Positions 1 through 6,913 of a DNA stretch of 47,149 bases are shown one piece after another (positions within the stretch are counted from its first letter, which is position 1; each line of letters opens with the position of its first letter). Position numbers and translations under genes: made by a program. A model generated the notes under the pieces. It made no database searches, had not been told where the DNA came from, and was given only the letters and a program-made list of their open reading frames with translations. This DNA is from Phycisphaerales bacterium (lineage in GTDB: Bacteria; Planctomycetota; Phycisphaerae; Sedimentisphaerales; Anaerobacaceae). Location: contig JAUVYV010000028.1 in assembly GCA_030602885.1 (NCBI GenBank), forward strand, positions 1 through 47,149, read 5' to 3'.

Positions 1-67
1 TTCCCCGCTCCCGGCCCCTCCGCGCGACTCCATTCAGCCACCCATAGGACAGATTGGCTCCAAAGGA

Positions 68-132
68 GAAACGCAAAGCGTTTCAGTGGACGAGGCAAGG
101 CACTGCGGACAAGCTTGCTTGGCAAGCAGTGC
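68..132 (+). repeat. Two-hairpin element, copy a
   Basis: Hairpin 1 is a 7-bp stem at 68-74/78-84 with an AAA loop. It is followed by the linker GTGGACGA (86-93) and then hairpin 2: outer stem 100-106/126-132 (GCACTGC/GCAGTGC), a 3/4-nt internal loop, and inner stem 110-114/117-121 with loop TT. The same architecture and linker occur in the copies at 289, 400 and 27859, but with different stem sequences. Function unknown; the layout resembles REP-type palindromes. Confidence 0.65.
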
Positions 133-288
133 ATCCCGAGAACACAAAGCCAATCTGAAGAATCTGCGGCCATCGGCGTTAATCTGTGTCTATAAATTCT
201 CTGTGCTCTCTGCGTTCTCGGCGGTAAAAAATCCGTGCAAATCCGTGGTTAGAACTTTTTTTGTTACTTCGTGCCTTCGAGACTTCGT

Positions 289-375
289 TCAGCCGGTCCC
301 AAATGGAAGCGCACGCTTCCGTGATCGAAGCAAAAGGGCCGCACAGACGCTCGCGTCGAGCAGTCCCTTAGCTGA
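289..375 (+). repeat. Two-hairpin element, copy b
   Basis: Outer closing pairs TCAGC (289-293) with GCTGA (371-375). Hairpin 1 is GGAAGC/GCTTCC (305-310/315-320, loop GCAC). The linker reads GTGATCGAAGC (321-331). Hairpin 2 has outer stem AAGGG/CCCTT (334-338/365-369), a 7/7-nt internal loop, and inner stem GACGC/GCGTC (346-350/353-357) with loop TC. Pairing is kept although the stem sequences differ from copies a, c and d. Confidence 0.6.
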
Positions 376-399
376 GAGCACAACCCCGGCCAACAATTA

Positions 400-504
400 T
401 TCAGTCGGCTCATATTATGAGCGAAGCTCATGTGGACGAAGCCGAGACGTTCCGATAGAGCTCGCTCTGAAAGGAACGTCCGTCGAGGACACCTGCTGAC
501 TGAA
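400..504 (+). repeat. Two-hairpin element, copy c
   Basis: Bounded by a near-perfect 10-bp inverted repeat, TTCAGTCGGC (400-409) and GCTGACTGAA (495-504). Hairpin 1 is ATGAGC/GCTCAT (417-422/426-431, loop GAA). The linker GTGGACGAAGCC starts at 432. Hairpin 2 has an 8-bp outer stem GACGTTCC/GGAACGTC (446-453/473-480), a 3/4-nt internal loop, and inner stem AGAGC/GCTCT (457-461/464-468) with loop TC. The same ends bound copy d at 27859-27966. Confidence 0.7.
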
Positions 505-735
505 TCTTTATGCCCCTCTGCGCCTAACAAAAAATCTGAGTTAATCTGTGTTAATCTGCGTCCAAGAAAAAAACCTCTCTGTGGTCTCTGTGATCTCTGT
601 GGCTATAATCTATCTTTAATCCGTGATAATCCGTGTCAATCCGTGGTTCGAACCTTTTTTTGTTACTTCGTGTCTTTGTCCGCCCCCCAAGGTGAGTTAG
701 CGACGAGAGACCAGCGACCAGCGACTATTTTTTAC

Positions 736-764
736 TTGACATCTAACTTCCCATGTTGTATAAT
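736..764 (+). promoter_or_regulatory. Perfect sigma-70 consensus promoter of repeat copy A
   Basis: TTGACA (736-741), 17-bp spacer, TATAAT (759-764). This is an exact match to both consensus hexamers with optimal spacing, and the identical arrangement is kept in the second copy (28124-28152). Predicted start of transcription is near 771, giving a leader of about 48 nt to the short ORF at 819. Confidence 0.75.
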
Positions 765-818
765 ACCCACCTAACATATGAAAGCTTGATACTAAATTAC
801 AAACACAAGGATTTTGAG

Positions 819-950
819 ATGACCACGCATTTACAAGATGTTATATTTTGTTTCTCAGCCCTTAAACTTTTTCAAAAATCAGTGTTAATCTGTGTAAATC
901 TGTGTCTAAAAAACAAACCGCCTATATTGCCCAACTTAACTTGCTGGTAA
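819..950 (+). CDS. Short ORF of repeat copy A (43 aa), unknown
   Basis: Starts MTTHLQDV and continues through FSAL and LFQKSVLI before reading into micro-repeat sequence. An AAGGA ribosome-binding site (807-811) sits 7 nt before the ATG, and a perfect consensus promoter lies 48 nt farther up. The first ~30 codons are conserved with the ORF at 28208, which also has a good RBS; beyond that point the two copies diverge in reading frame and length. No domain is recognised. It may be a real repeated micropeptide or simply a relic of the repeat. Confidence 0.35.
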   Translation: MTTHLQDVIFCFSALKLFQKSVLICVNLCLKNKPPILPNLTCW

Positions 951-1304
951 TTTACACCTTTTTATGCAAAACAAACCCAATTTTCACAAGGCCCACAATA
1001 AACCTAACTCTATACCTGAAGAGGATTTACGAAAAATATTCACCCCTCCGAACGGTGAAAAGCAAACCCAAAGCAAACCCAAAGCAAACCCAAACAAACC
1101 CAATCTACCCCCGTTTTCAGCCCGCTACGAAAAAACAAACCCAATTCAAACCCAAAACGAACCCAATTTTTCAAGCTCGGCCACAAGCCGAGCGCAGACC
1201 CTGCACCCATTGTGGTGCGGGGCCCAGTTTAACCCCCCCCCACTGCCCGCCCTACTCCCTAAAAACCGTGTTCCAATCCGCCTTTTCTTTCCGATATATA
1301 CCCT

Positions 1305-2003
1305 ATGGAGCTGCTGACAAGCAAAACAAAACAGTGCCCATTCTGTGCCGAAACCATTATGGCACAAGCAATTAAGTGCCGTTACTGCAACGAATACCTC
1401 AACCCCCAACGCGCAAAAGCCATTAAAACCGGCCGAGACCCCGACGCTGATATCGACCCTGAAACCCGTGACGACCAGCCAAATGAAGACATCCTCTTTG
1501 CCGCAAGCCCCTCCTTTTGGGCAATGGCCCCCGCCGCCCTTAAGGCCTTGCTAATACTCGCCTTAGGCGCTTTTCTCATGCGCTACCACATCGAGGATAT
1601 CTCTTGGCTCCACCTCTCCGCCGCCCACGCAGCCATCGCTGCTAACTACCGCTTCCTACTGGGCTTAGCCCTATGCATCCTCGTCGGCCTTGTCCTGCTC
1701 TACAAGGCCGTAAACCTCAAAATGATGTATTACGAGGTCACCGCCGACCGAATCGAGTTCAGCCGGGGAATCCTCGACCGCCGAATCGACAATCTCGACA
1801 TGTTCCGCGTTATCGACCTGAAAATGAGACGTTCCATCCTCGACTGCATCGTCGGCGTCGGCACAATCGTCCTGACCACCACCGACAAATCCGACCCCGA
1901 ATTCACCTTCGAAAAGGTCCCCTACCCCCGCGACCTCTACGATGTCGTCAAAAAGGCCTCGCTCGAAGCCGACAAGAAGACAAACGTTGTGCACCTCGAG
2001 TAA
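1305..2003 (+). CDS. Zinc-ribbon and bacterial PH-domain membrane protein
   Basis: A 232-residue protein with three parts. Residues 11-28 form a small zinc ribbon with pairs C11-x2-C14 and C25-x2-C28. Two hydrophobic segments follow at roughly residues 74-91 and 118-138, separated by a polar loop. The C-terminal part (about 140-220), with the pattern YYEVTADRIEFSRG and later VGTIVLTTTD, matches the bacterial PH-like fold (bPH2, formerly DUF304), a membrane-associated domain of unknown ligand. It is followed 58 nt later by a mini-lipoprotein gene. The upstream sequence is repeat DNA, so its promoter is unclear. The specific role is unknown; domain calls are from family patterns visible in the protein. 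Confidence 0.85.
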   Translation: MELLTSKTKQCPFCAETIMAQAIKCRYCNEYLNPQRAKAIKTGRDPDADIDPETRDDQPNEDILFAASPSFWAMAPAALKALLILALGAFLMRYHIEDISWLHLSAAHAAIAANYRFLLGLALCILVGLVLLYKAVNLKMMYYEVTADRIEFSRGILDRRIDNLDMFRVIDLKMRRSILDCIVGVGTIVLTTTDKSDPEFTFEKVPYPRDLYDVVKKASLEADKKTNVVHLE

Positions 2004-2061
2004 CAGCCATTCAATCGCAAGTCCTGCTCATTCATAGTTTTACAGAAGGCAGTCCCAGACA

Positions 2062-2166
2062 ATGAGAGTTTCGCTGATTACCCTTGGTTTCCTGATGTTC
2101 GTATCGTCCTGTCAGATCACCGGCGTCTCGCGGCGGCCGGCAGATGACGACCGTGAAGATATCTAA
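2062..2166 (+). CDS. Mini-lipoprotein, 34 aa
   Basis: ATG at 2062 opens a 34-residue frame that reads as a signal sequence (MRVSLITLGFLMFV) ending in a lipobox-like VSSC, then a short charged tail rich in Arg and Asp, stopping at 2164-2166. A modest purine-rich stretch (AGAAGG) lies about 12 nt upstream. Tiny lipoproteins of this style occur in many bacteria, but no homologue is recognised. Placement directly behind the PH-domain gene and on the same strand suggests co-transcription. Confidence 0.45.
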   Translation: MRVSLITLGFLMFVSSCQITGVSRRPADDDREDI

Positions 2167-2197
2167 AGCGCCGCTTAGGACATCTTTTAAAGCTTTC

Positions 2198-2773
2198 TTA
2201 TGCGTTTATCTTTTTTAGCAGCCAGGCCATGTTGTGGCCGAGGTCCTGCATCGTCTGCAATCCTTCCTCGTCACTCTCGACATCGCCGGCGGCTCTGCCT
2301 ATGCCAACATTCCAGTATGTTGAGCCGGGGATAATCATCTGGCCAATCAGGAAGAAATGGTTAATCGTATCGAATGCGTGAATCGAACCGGCCCGACGCA
2401 CAGCCACCACCGCAGCTCCGACCTTGCGCTTGAGCATATCGTCATTCGCCCGCGAAACGTAGCCGGCCCGGTCAATAAGCGCCTTGGTCTCGGTGCTGAT
2501 GTCGGCGAAATACGTGGGTGAGCCGAGAATGATACCGTCGGCGGCGAGCATCTTCTCGATGCAATCGTTGGCGATGTCGTCGTCGAATGCGCAGCGTTTG
2601 TCCTGCTTCTTGAAGCACTGGCCGCACGCGCGACAGCCGCGAATCTTCTGCCCTGCAAGCTGTACCAATTCGGTCTCAATCCCTTCTTTCTCTAATTCTG
2701 CCAGCGCCGCCCTTAACAAAATCGCCGTATTGCCGTCCTTCCTCGCACTGCCGTTGAACGCCGTCACCTTCAT
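2198..2773 (-). CDS. Iron-sulfur flavoprotein (Isf-type, NADPH-dependent FMN reductase family)
   Basis: A 191-residue flavodoxin-fold protein. The N-terminal FMN phosphate loop reads GSARKDGNT (8-16). It carries a compact cysteine cluster C47-x2-C50-x2-C53-x7-C61, the pattern described for the [4Fe-4S] site of archaeal and bacterial iron-sulfur flavoproteins. [10 protein letters not shown] (about 84-93) is the usual FMN-contacting segment of the family. It probably shuttles electrons from ferredoxin or NAD(P)H to an unknown acceptor, perhaps in oxidative-stress defence. ATG at 2773. It is transcribed toward the plus-strand mini-lipoprotein gene and stands alone. Family assignment is strong; substrate is unknown. 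Confidence 0.88.
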   Translation of the reverse strand: MKVTAFNGSARKDGNTAILLRAALAELEKEGIETELVQLAGQKIRGCRACGQCFKKQDKRCAFDDDIANDCIEKMLAADGIILGSPTYFADISTETKALIDRAGYVSRANDDMLKRKVGAAVVAVRRAGSIHAFDTINHFFLIGQMIIPGSTYWNVGIGRAAGDVESDEEGLQTMQDLGHNMAWLLKKINA

Positions 2774-2874
2774 CTCGTACTCCTTAATCTCTCAAGACCC
2801 AAACACGATTGTCGAGGCAGACATATTACCAGATTAGGTCATTCTGCCAAGTGGATAAGCAAACGGCTTCGTGA

Positions 2875-3408
2875 TCAGGTTGTTTTGCACGCATCTTGCA
2901 CTTGTCTTTCGAGGTCGAGCAGTTTTCGCTTTGTTTTGGTGCCGCCGGGGGCGCTGAAGCCGCCGAGTGAGCCGTCTGTTCGCAGGACGCGATGGCAGGG
3001 GATTATCAGCGGGATTGGGTTTTTAGCAAGGGCGTTTCCGACGGCGCGTGCGGCGCGTGGTTTGCCGAGTTTTGCCGCGAGTTGCGAGTAGGTGAGTGTG
3101 TGGCCGGGCGGGGTCTTTCGACAGGTGGCAAGGACGTCTCTGGTGAACGGGGGCAGCCCATCAAGGTCGGTCGGCGCGGTGGCAAAATCAACGAATTTGC
3201 CTCGGAAGTAGGCAATGATTTGCTTTTGAAGGGGCTTGAGCAGACTCTGGTCGGGCCGTGCCTCTGACAGGTCCTTGAGCAGGCGGGATTTGACCTTTTT
3301 GCTGTCGGGCAGCGGCAGGTGAGTTCTGAGCAGGCCATGTTCGCTGGCTGCCAGGCCGAAGAAACCCCATTTGGTTCTGAAAATCGTGTATCGCGTCTTG
3401 TCAGCCAT
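2875..3408 (-). CDS. ogt: Methylated-DNA-protein-cysteine S-methyltransferase
   Basis: Repairs O6-alkylguanine by irreversible transfer of the alkyl group to its own cysteine. The active-site signature IPCHRV is present with Cys138. The helix-turn-helix segment TYSQLAAKLGKPRAARAVG, including the arginine finger, and the downstream LGGFSAPGG strand are intact. With ATG at 3408 the protein has 177 residues, normal for Ogt/AdaB. An in-frame start at 3474 would add 22 residues unlike the family and would run through the promoter region assigned to pheA, so 3408 is preferred. It is divergent from pheA. Confidence 0.93.
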   Translation of the reverse strand: MADKTRYTIFRTKWGFFGLAASEHGLLRTHLPLPDSKKVKSRLLKDLSEARPDQSLLKPLQKQIIAYFRGKFVDFATAPTDLDGLPPFTRDVLATCRKTPPGHTLTYSQLAAKLGKPRAARAVGNALAKNPIPLIIPCHRVLRTDGSLGGFSAPGGTKTKRKLLDLERQVQDACKTT

Positions 3409-3459
3409 GATTTTGCCCTTTAAAGGGGTCAAAAAAACATATGTAACCGGGCAAATTCG

Positions 3460-3488
3460 TTGACGCAAGTGCAAATTTTTGTTATGTT
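3460..3488 (+). promoter_or_regulatory. Predicted sigma-70 promoter of the pheA operon
   Basis: TTGACG (3460-3465), 17-bp spacer, TATGTT (3483-3488), in the divergent region between ogt and pheA. Transcription would begin near 3495, leaving a leader of about 140 nt before pheA. Confidence 0.55.
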
Positions 3489-3563
3489 TATTTGCTTTTA
3501 GAAAAAATTGTTGGGTTACTTAAGTACGAAACGAAGCTGAAAGGCCGACCTCGCTGCGGAGAA

Positions 3564-3587
3564 TCTCAAGTCGGTATGGTCTTGAGA
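3564..3587 (+). promoter_or_regulatory. Inverted repeat in the pheA leader
   Basis: TCTCAAG (3564-3570) and CTTGAGA (3581-3587) form a perfect 7-bp stem with a 10-nt loop, followed by a smaller GGAT/ATCC hairpin and a T-rich stretch just before pheA. No leader peptide rich in Phe codons and no T-box sequence was seen. It could be an operator or an RNA structure. Confidence 0.35.
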
Positions 3588-3636
3588 AGCGTGGGGATTT
3601 TATCCTTTTAGCTTTGGTATGTTGTCAGGTTTTCCT

Positions 3637-4710
3637 ATGCCGCTTGAAGAGCTTCGCAAGAGAATTGATGACCTTGACCACCAGCTTGTCGAGCTGCTGA
3701 ACGCGCGCGCGTGCGTGGTGGTGGAGATAGGCAAGCTGAAGAACAAGACAGGCGGCCAGGTGTATTCGCCGGACCGCGAGAAAGAGGTACTGGAGAAGAT
3801 AACGGAGACGAACAAGGGGCCGCTTCCGGATCGGTGTCTTATGGCGATATGGCGCGAGCTGATGAGCGGGTCATTCGTGCTGGAGCGTTCTTTGCGGATC
3901 GGCTATTTGGGGCCGGAGGGAAGCTTCAGTCATACGGCGGCGAGACGGAAGTTCGGTCAGAGCGTCGAGTACGAGCCGTTGGCGGATATTCGAAGCGTGC
4001 TTGACGAAGTGAGCCGGGGACACTGTGATTATGGTCTTGTACCGATAGAGAACACAACCGGCGGCGGTGTGATAGAGACGCTTGATGCGCTTGTTGACAG
4101 TGATGTCAAGTTGTGCAGCGAAGTGCTGATGGCGATACATCACAGTTTGCTTGCGAACTGTCGGCTGGATGAGATAGAGAAGATTTACAGCAAGCCGGAG
4201 GTTTTTACGCAGTGTCGGACCTGGCTTAGCGCGACATTTGAGGAGGCCAAGACGATTCCGGTCGCTTCAACGGCAAAGGCAGCTCAGATGGCGGCAGGTG
4301 AGTCGAAGTCGGCGGCGATCGGCTCGAAGATAGCGGCGGAGCTGTATGGGCTGCGGGTGGTTTGTGAGAATATCGAGGATATCGCGAACAATGTAACACG
4401 GTTTCTGGTGGTGGCGAAGGAAGACGCCAAGCCGACGGGCGATGACAAGACGGCGATACTGTTCAGCACGGCGCACAAAGCCGGTGCTTTGGCGGACGTG
4501 CTGGATGTATTCAAGAGGTTCGATATCAACCTGACGAATCTGGAGTCGAGGCCGAGCAAGAAGAGAGAGTGGGAGTATTACTTTTTTATGGACTTCTTGG
4601 GGCATCGGACGCAGGAGAAGGTTAAGAGGGGTCTTGATGAGACCCGAAAGCATTGTCTGCAGCTTTCGGTGTTGGGCAGCTTTCCGCGCGCGACGGAGGT
4701 GCTCGAGTAG
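3637..4710 (+). CDS. pheA: Chorismate mutase / prephenate dehydratase (P-protein)
   Basis: Bifunctional enzyme converting chorismate to prephenate and then to phenylpyruvate for phenylalanine synthesis. Three domains are visible: an AroQ-type chorismate mutase (first ~90 residues, starting MPLEELRKRIDDLD), prephenate dehydratase (starting IGYLGPEGSFSHTAA, with the NNVTRF catalytic motif near residue 265), and a C-terminal ACT domain (KTAILFSTAHKAGAL) with the ESRP motif that binds Phe. Feedback inhibition by Phe is therefore expected. ATG 3637 fits the family start; an in-frame ATG at 3619 is possible. It is followed after 72 nt by tpiA. Total about 357 residues, normal for the family. Confidence 0.95.
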   Translation: MPLEELRKRIDDLDHQLVELLNARACVVVEIGKLKNKTGGQVYSPDREKEVLEKITETNKGPLPDRCLMAIWRELMSGSFVLERSLRIGYLGPEGSFSHTAARRKFGQSVEYEPLADIRSVLDEVSRGHCDYGLVPIENTTGGGVIETLDALVDSDVKLCSEVLMAIHHSLLANCRLDEIEKIYSKPEVFTQCRTWLSATFEEAKTIPVASTAKAAQMAAGESKSAAIGSKIAAELYGLRVVCENIEDIANNVTRFLVVAKEDAKPTGDDKTAILFSTAHKAGALADVLDVFKRFDINLTNLESRPSKKREWEYYFFMDFLGHRTQEKVKRGLDETRKHCLQLSVLGSFPRATEVLE

Positions 4711-4782
4711 CGCAGGTTATTTGGTCGCAGGGTCTTTGAGAGAAACAGCGAAGTTGTGAATGAAATTCAGGAGCGCAGGATA

Positions 4783-5541
4783 ATGAGAAAGCCGTTTGTG
4801 GCGGGCAACTGGAAGATGAACACGGATAGTCACAGTAGTGTGGCTCTGGCTGAGGGAGTGGTTTCAAGTTCTGAGAAGCTTGCGGGCCACAAGGTTGATG
4901 TTGCGGTAATACCTCCGTTTGTCTATTTACAGCCGGTGAGCAAAGCCCTTAGTTCATCGAGGGTGGCTTTGGGATCGCAGGATATTTATTTCGAGCAGAA
5001 AGGAGCGTTTACCGGTGAGGTAAGTGCGGCGATGCTGAAGGACGTCGGCTGTACGTATGCCCTTTGCGGTCATTCGGAGCGTCGTCACGTCATCGGTGAG
5101 ACGGATGAGCTGATAAACAAAAAGGTCGCGGCGGCCATCGCGGGGGGGCTTTTGCCGATATTGTGCGTTGGTGAGCTGATTGAGCAGCGCAAGGCGGATC
5201 AAACGGCGGAGGTGGTGATGCGGCAGCTAAAAGCGGGCCTTGAGGGATTAAGCGATGAGAAGCTGCCGGCGGTGACAATTGCGTACGAGCCGGTCTGGGC
5301 GATAGGTACGGGGCTGACTGCGACGCCGGAGCAGGCACAGGAGGTGCACGCGTTGATAAGGGCCCTGTTGGCGGATATGTACAGTACGAAGCTGGCAGAA
5401 GAGACCTGCATCCAATACGGCGGGTCGGTCAAGCCGGGCAATGCGGCAGAGCTTATGGCTCAGAGCGACGTGGACGGGTTTCTTGTCGGAGGAGCGAGCT
5501 TGAAAGTGGATGATTTCGTAGCGATTATTCAGGCGGCATAA
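4783..5541 (+). CDS. tpiA: Triosephosphate isomerase
   Basis: Interconverts dihydroxyacetone phosphate and glyceraldehyde 3-phosphate. All signatures are present: the N-terminal GNWKMN with the catalytic Lys, CGHSERR with the catalytic His, AYEPVWAIGTG with the catalytic Glu, and the phosphate-binding YGGSVKPGN. The length of 252 residues is standard. An in-frame GTG at 4756 exists, but an AGGAG ribosome-binding site at 4769-4773 sits 9 nt before ATG 4783 and the family begins at this methionine. It is followed 53 nt later by secG, a pairing conserved in many bacteria. Confidence 0.97.
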   Translation: MRKPFVAGNWKMNTDSHSSVALAEGVVSSSEKLAGHKVDVAVIPPFVYLQPVSKALSSSRVALGSQDIYFEQKGAFTGEVSAAMLKDVGCTYALCGHSERRHVIGETDELINKKVAAAIAGGLLPILCVGELIEQRKADQTAEVVMRQLKAGLEGLSDEKLPAVTIAYEPVWAIGTGLTATPEQAQEVHALIRALLADMYSTKLAEETCIQYGGSVKPGNAAELMAQSDVDGFLVGGASLKVDDFVAIIQAA

Positions 5542-5594
5542 CAGTTTAAGGCAAAACAGGACAGAGCTTTTGGGTTGGATATAGGGGAACAGAT

Positions 5595-5945
5595 ATGACG
5601 GTTCTTCCGGTATTGGCGGCGGGGTTTTTGGTGTTGTTGGTTCGCGGGCTGTTTATATTCTGCGCGCTGGCGTTGATTCTTGTGGTCTTGATTCAGAAGG
5701 GCAGAGGCGGGGGATTGAGCAGCGCTTTTGGCGGGGGGATGGCGAGCAATATTCTTGGCTCGAAGACAGGTGATTTTCTGACGTGGGTTACGATAGGGCT
5801 TGTGACCTGCTTTTTGGTATTTGCGGTGGCGCTGGCGAAGTGGGACAGGCCCTCAGTAAGTGGTGGTGCGGCTCCGCCGGTTTCCGCAGAGACGACGGAT
5901 GTCAATGTCACAGAAAGCGGCCCTGCAGAGCCGATGGTGGAGTGA
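5595..5945 (+). CDS. secG: Preprotein translocase subunit SecG
   Basis: Small inner-membrane partner of SecYE that assists protein export. It has two membrane segments (about 10-35 and 57-80) joined by the diagnostic cytoplasmic loop with QKGRGGGLSSAFGGG, followed by a Pro/Ser/Thr-rich tail. At 116 residues it is typical. A GGGGA stretch precedes the ATG. Its location downstream of tpiA is the usual one. Confidence 0.95.
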   Translation: MTVLPVLAAGFLVLLVRGLFIFCALALILVVLIQKGRGGGLSSAFGGGMASNILGSKTGDFLTWVTIGLVTCFLVFAVALAKWDRPSVSGGAAPPVSAETTDVNVTESGPAEPMVE

Positions 5946-6021
5946 TTGTGCTTCCAAACGCCGGAGTGCTTTTGGGCCGGTGCAATTTTCATAGGCGATA
6001 ATTGGTGAGAGTTTTGCCGCT

Positions 6022-6903
6022 ATGATAAAGAGTATGACCGGATATGGCAGTGCCGAGGGTGTGCTTTCGGGCGTGACATACGCAGTTGAGATAAGGACTG
6101 TAAACAACCGTTATTTCAAGGCGAATATTCGTTTGCCCGAGCCGGTGGCTTTTTTGGAGGAGGATATTGACAAGGTGCTTCGCAGGGAGCTTTCACGCGG
6201 TATGGTGAGCTATACGCTTCGGTTAAAGGACTTGCCGGTCGAGGTTTTTTATGATCTGGATGAGAAGGCGCTGGCGTCGCTGGTAAGACGTTTGGGCAGG
6301 ATATCAGCGGAGGGCGTGACCTGTGAGGTTGATGTGGGTAGTCTCCTGGCGCTTCCCGGGATTCTGGTTCCTGCGCGACCTGACGAGAAGACGGCCGAGC
6401 GTGTGAGGAGAAAGGTCCTTGCGATAACGCGTGAGGCGTTGAAGGGGCTCAAAGCAATGCGCGCCGCCGAGGGTGCAGCTCTTGCCGCGGACCTTCAGAG
6501 CCATTGTCGGGTGATAAAGCGTAATCTTGCGCGTATTCACGCTCGCAGCACAGTGGGGCTTGTGCAATACGGCAGGAAGTTGAAAAAACGTGTTGACGAG
6601 CTGCTGGCCGGCGCGAAGGTGAAGCTCGACGATGAAGTGATTGCCAGGGAGGTGGCGATTTTTGCCGATCGGTCGGATATATCGGAGGAGACAGCACGGC
6701 TGGATTCTCATCTTGAGCAGTTTGCCAGGGCCCTCGCGGGCAACAGCCAGGCGGGGCGTAAGCTGGACTTCATATCTCAGGAGATGTTGAGAGAGGCCAA
6801 CACGGTAGCGAGCAAGGCGGCCGATGCCGACATTGTGCACTGGGTGGTTGATATTAAATGCGCGATAGACCGTATCAAGGAACAGGTTCAGAACGTCGAG
6901 TAA
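6022..6903 (+). CDS. yicC: YicC/YloC family endoribonuclease
   Basis: 293 residues, starting with the family hallmark MIKSMTGYGSAEG and ending in the conserved DUF1732 tail (GRKLDFISQEMLREANT, then CAIDRIKEQVQN). Members are toroidal endoribonucleases; E. coli YicC has been linked to RyhB decay and B. subtilis YloC is a homologue. It heads the classical yicC-gmk-rpoZ-coaBC cluster; the stop is 10 nt before the gmk start, so they are almost certainly co-transcribed. Confidence 0.93.
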   Translation: MIKSMTGYGSAEGVLSGVTYAVEIRTVNNRYFKANIRLPEPVAFLEEDIDKVLRRELSRGMVSYTLRLKDLPVEVFYDLDEKALASLVRRLGRISAEGVTCEVDVGSLLALPGILVPARPDEKTAERVRRKVLAITREALKGLKAMRAAEGAALAADLQSHCRVIKRNLARIHARSTVGLVQYGRKLKKRVDELLAGAKVKLDDEVIAREVAIFADRSDISEETARLDSHLEQFARALAGNSQAGRKLDFISQEMLREANTVASKAADADIVHWVVDIKCAIDRIKEQVQNVE

Positions 6904-6913
6904 AAACTGTCGA

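Larger units (their letters stand above)
731..1170 (+). repeat. Repeated transcription unit (NEPN repeat), copy A
   Basis: This stretch matches 28124-28640 along most of its length: the same consensus promoter, leader, short ORF start (MTTHLQDV), and then a tail built from diverged units containing CCCAATTTT, CTCTATACCTGAA and many AAACGAACCC or AAGCAAACCC decamers. A third, inverted copy of the tail lies at 46801-47060. The three copies differ by substitutions and small indels. I see no transposase and no terminal inverted repeats, so how it spreads is unknown. Confidence 0.7.
1..1304. other. Gene-free, repeat-rich region
   Basis: No convincing gene is seen before the start at 1305. The open frames here are low-complexity translations of repeats: long runs rich in Asn, Pro, Lys and Thr, and readings of the degenerate 8-mer AATCYGTG (about 178-280, 533-660 and 880-905). 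Three copies of a two-hairpin element (68-132, 289-375, 400-504) and one copy of a repeated transcription unit (731-1170) fill most of it. The same components recur at 27.8-28.7 kb, so this is a dispersed repeat field, not decayed local genes. Confidence 0.75.

Noticed and set aside
400-504. Integron attC site
   Set aside because: Imperfect palindrome with internal loops is suggestive, but the RYYYAAC/GTTRRRY core sites are absent and there is no integrase.
86-774. Overlapping frames of 114-137 codons on the plus strand
   Set aside because: They translate the two-hairpin elements and AATCYGTG micro-repeats, have no ribosome-binding site and no recognisable content.
902-1375. 157-codon frame rich in Thr, Asn, Pro and Lys
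   Set aside because: It reads the NEPN repeat tail and overlaps the real zinc-ribbon/PH-domain gene at 1305.
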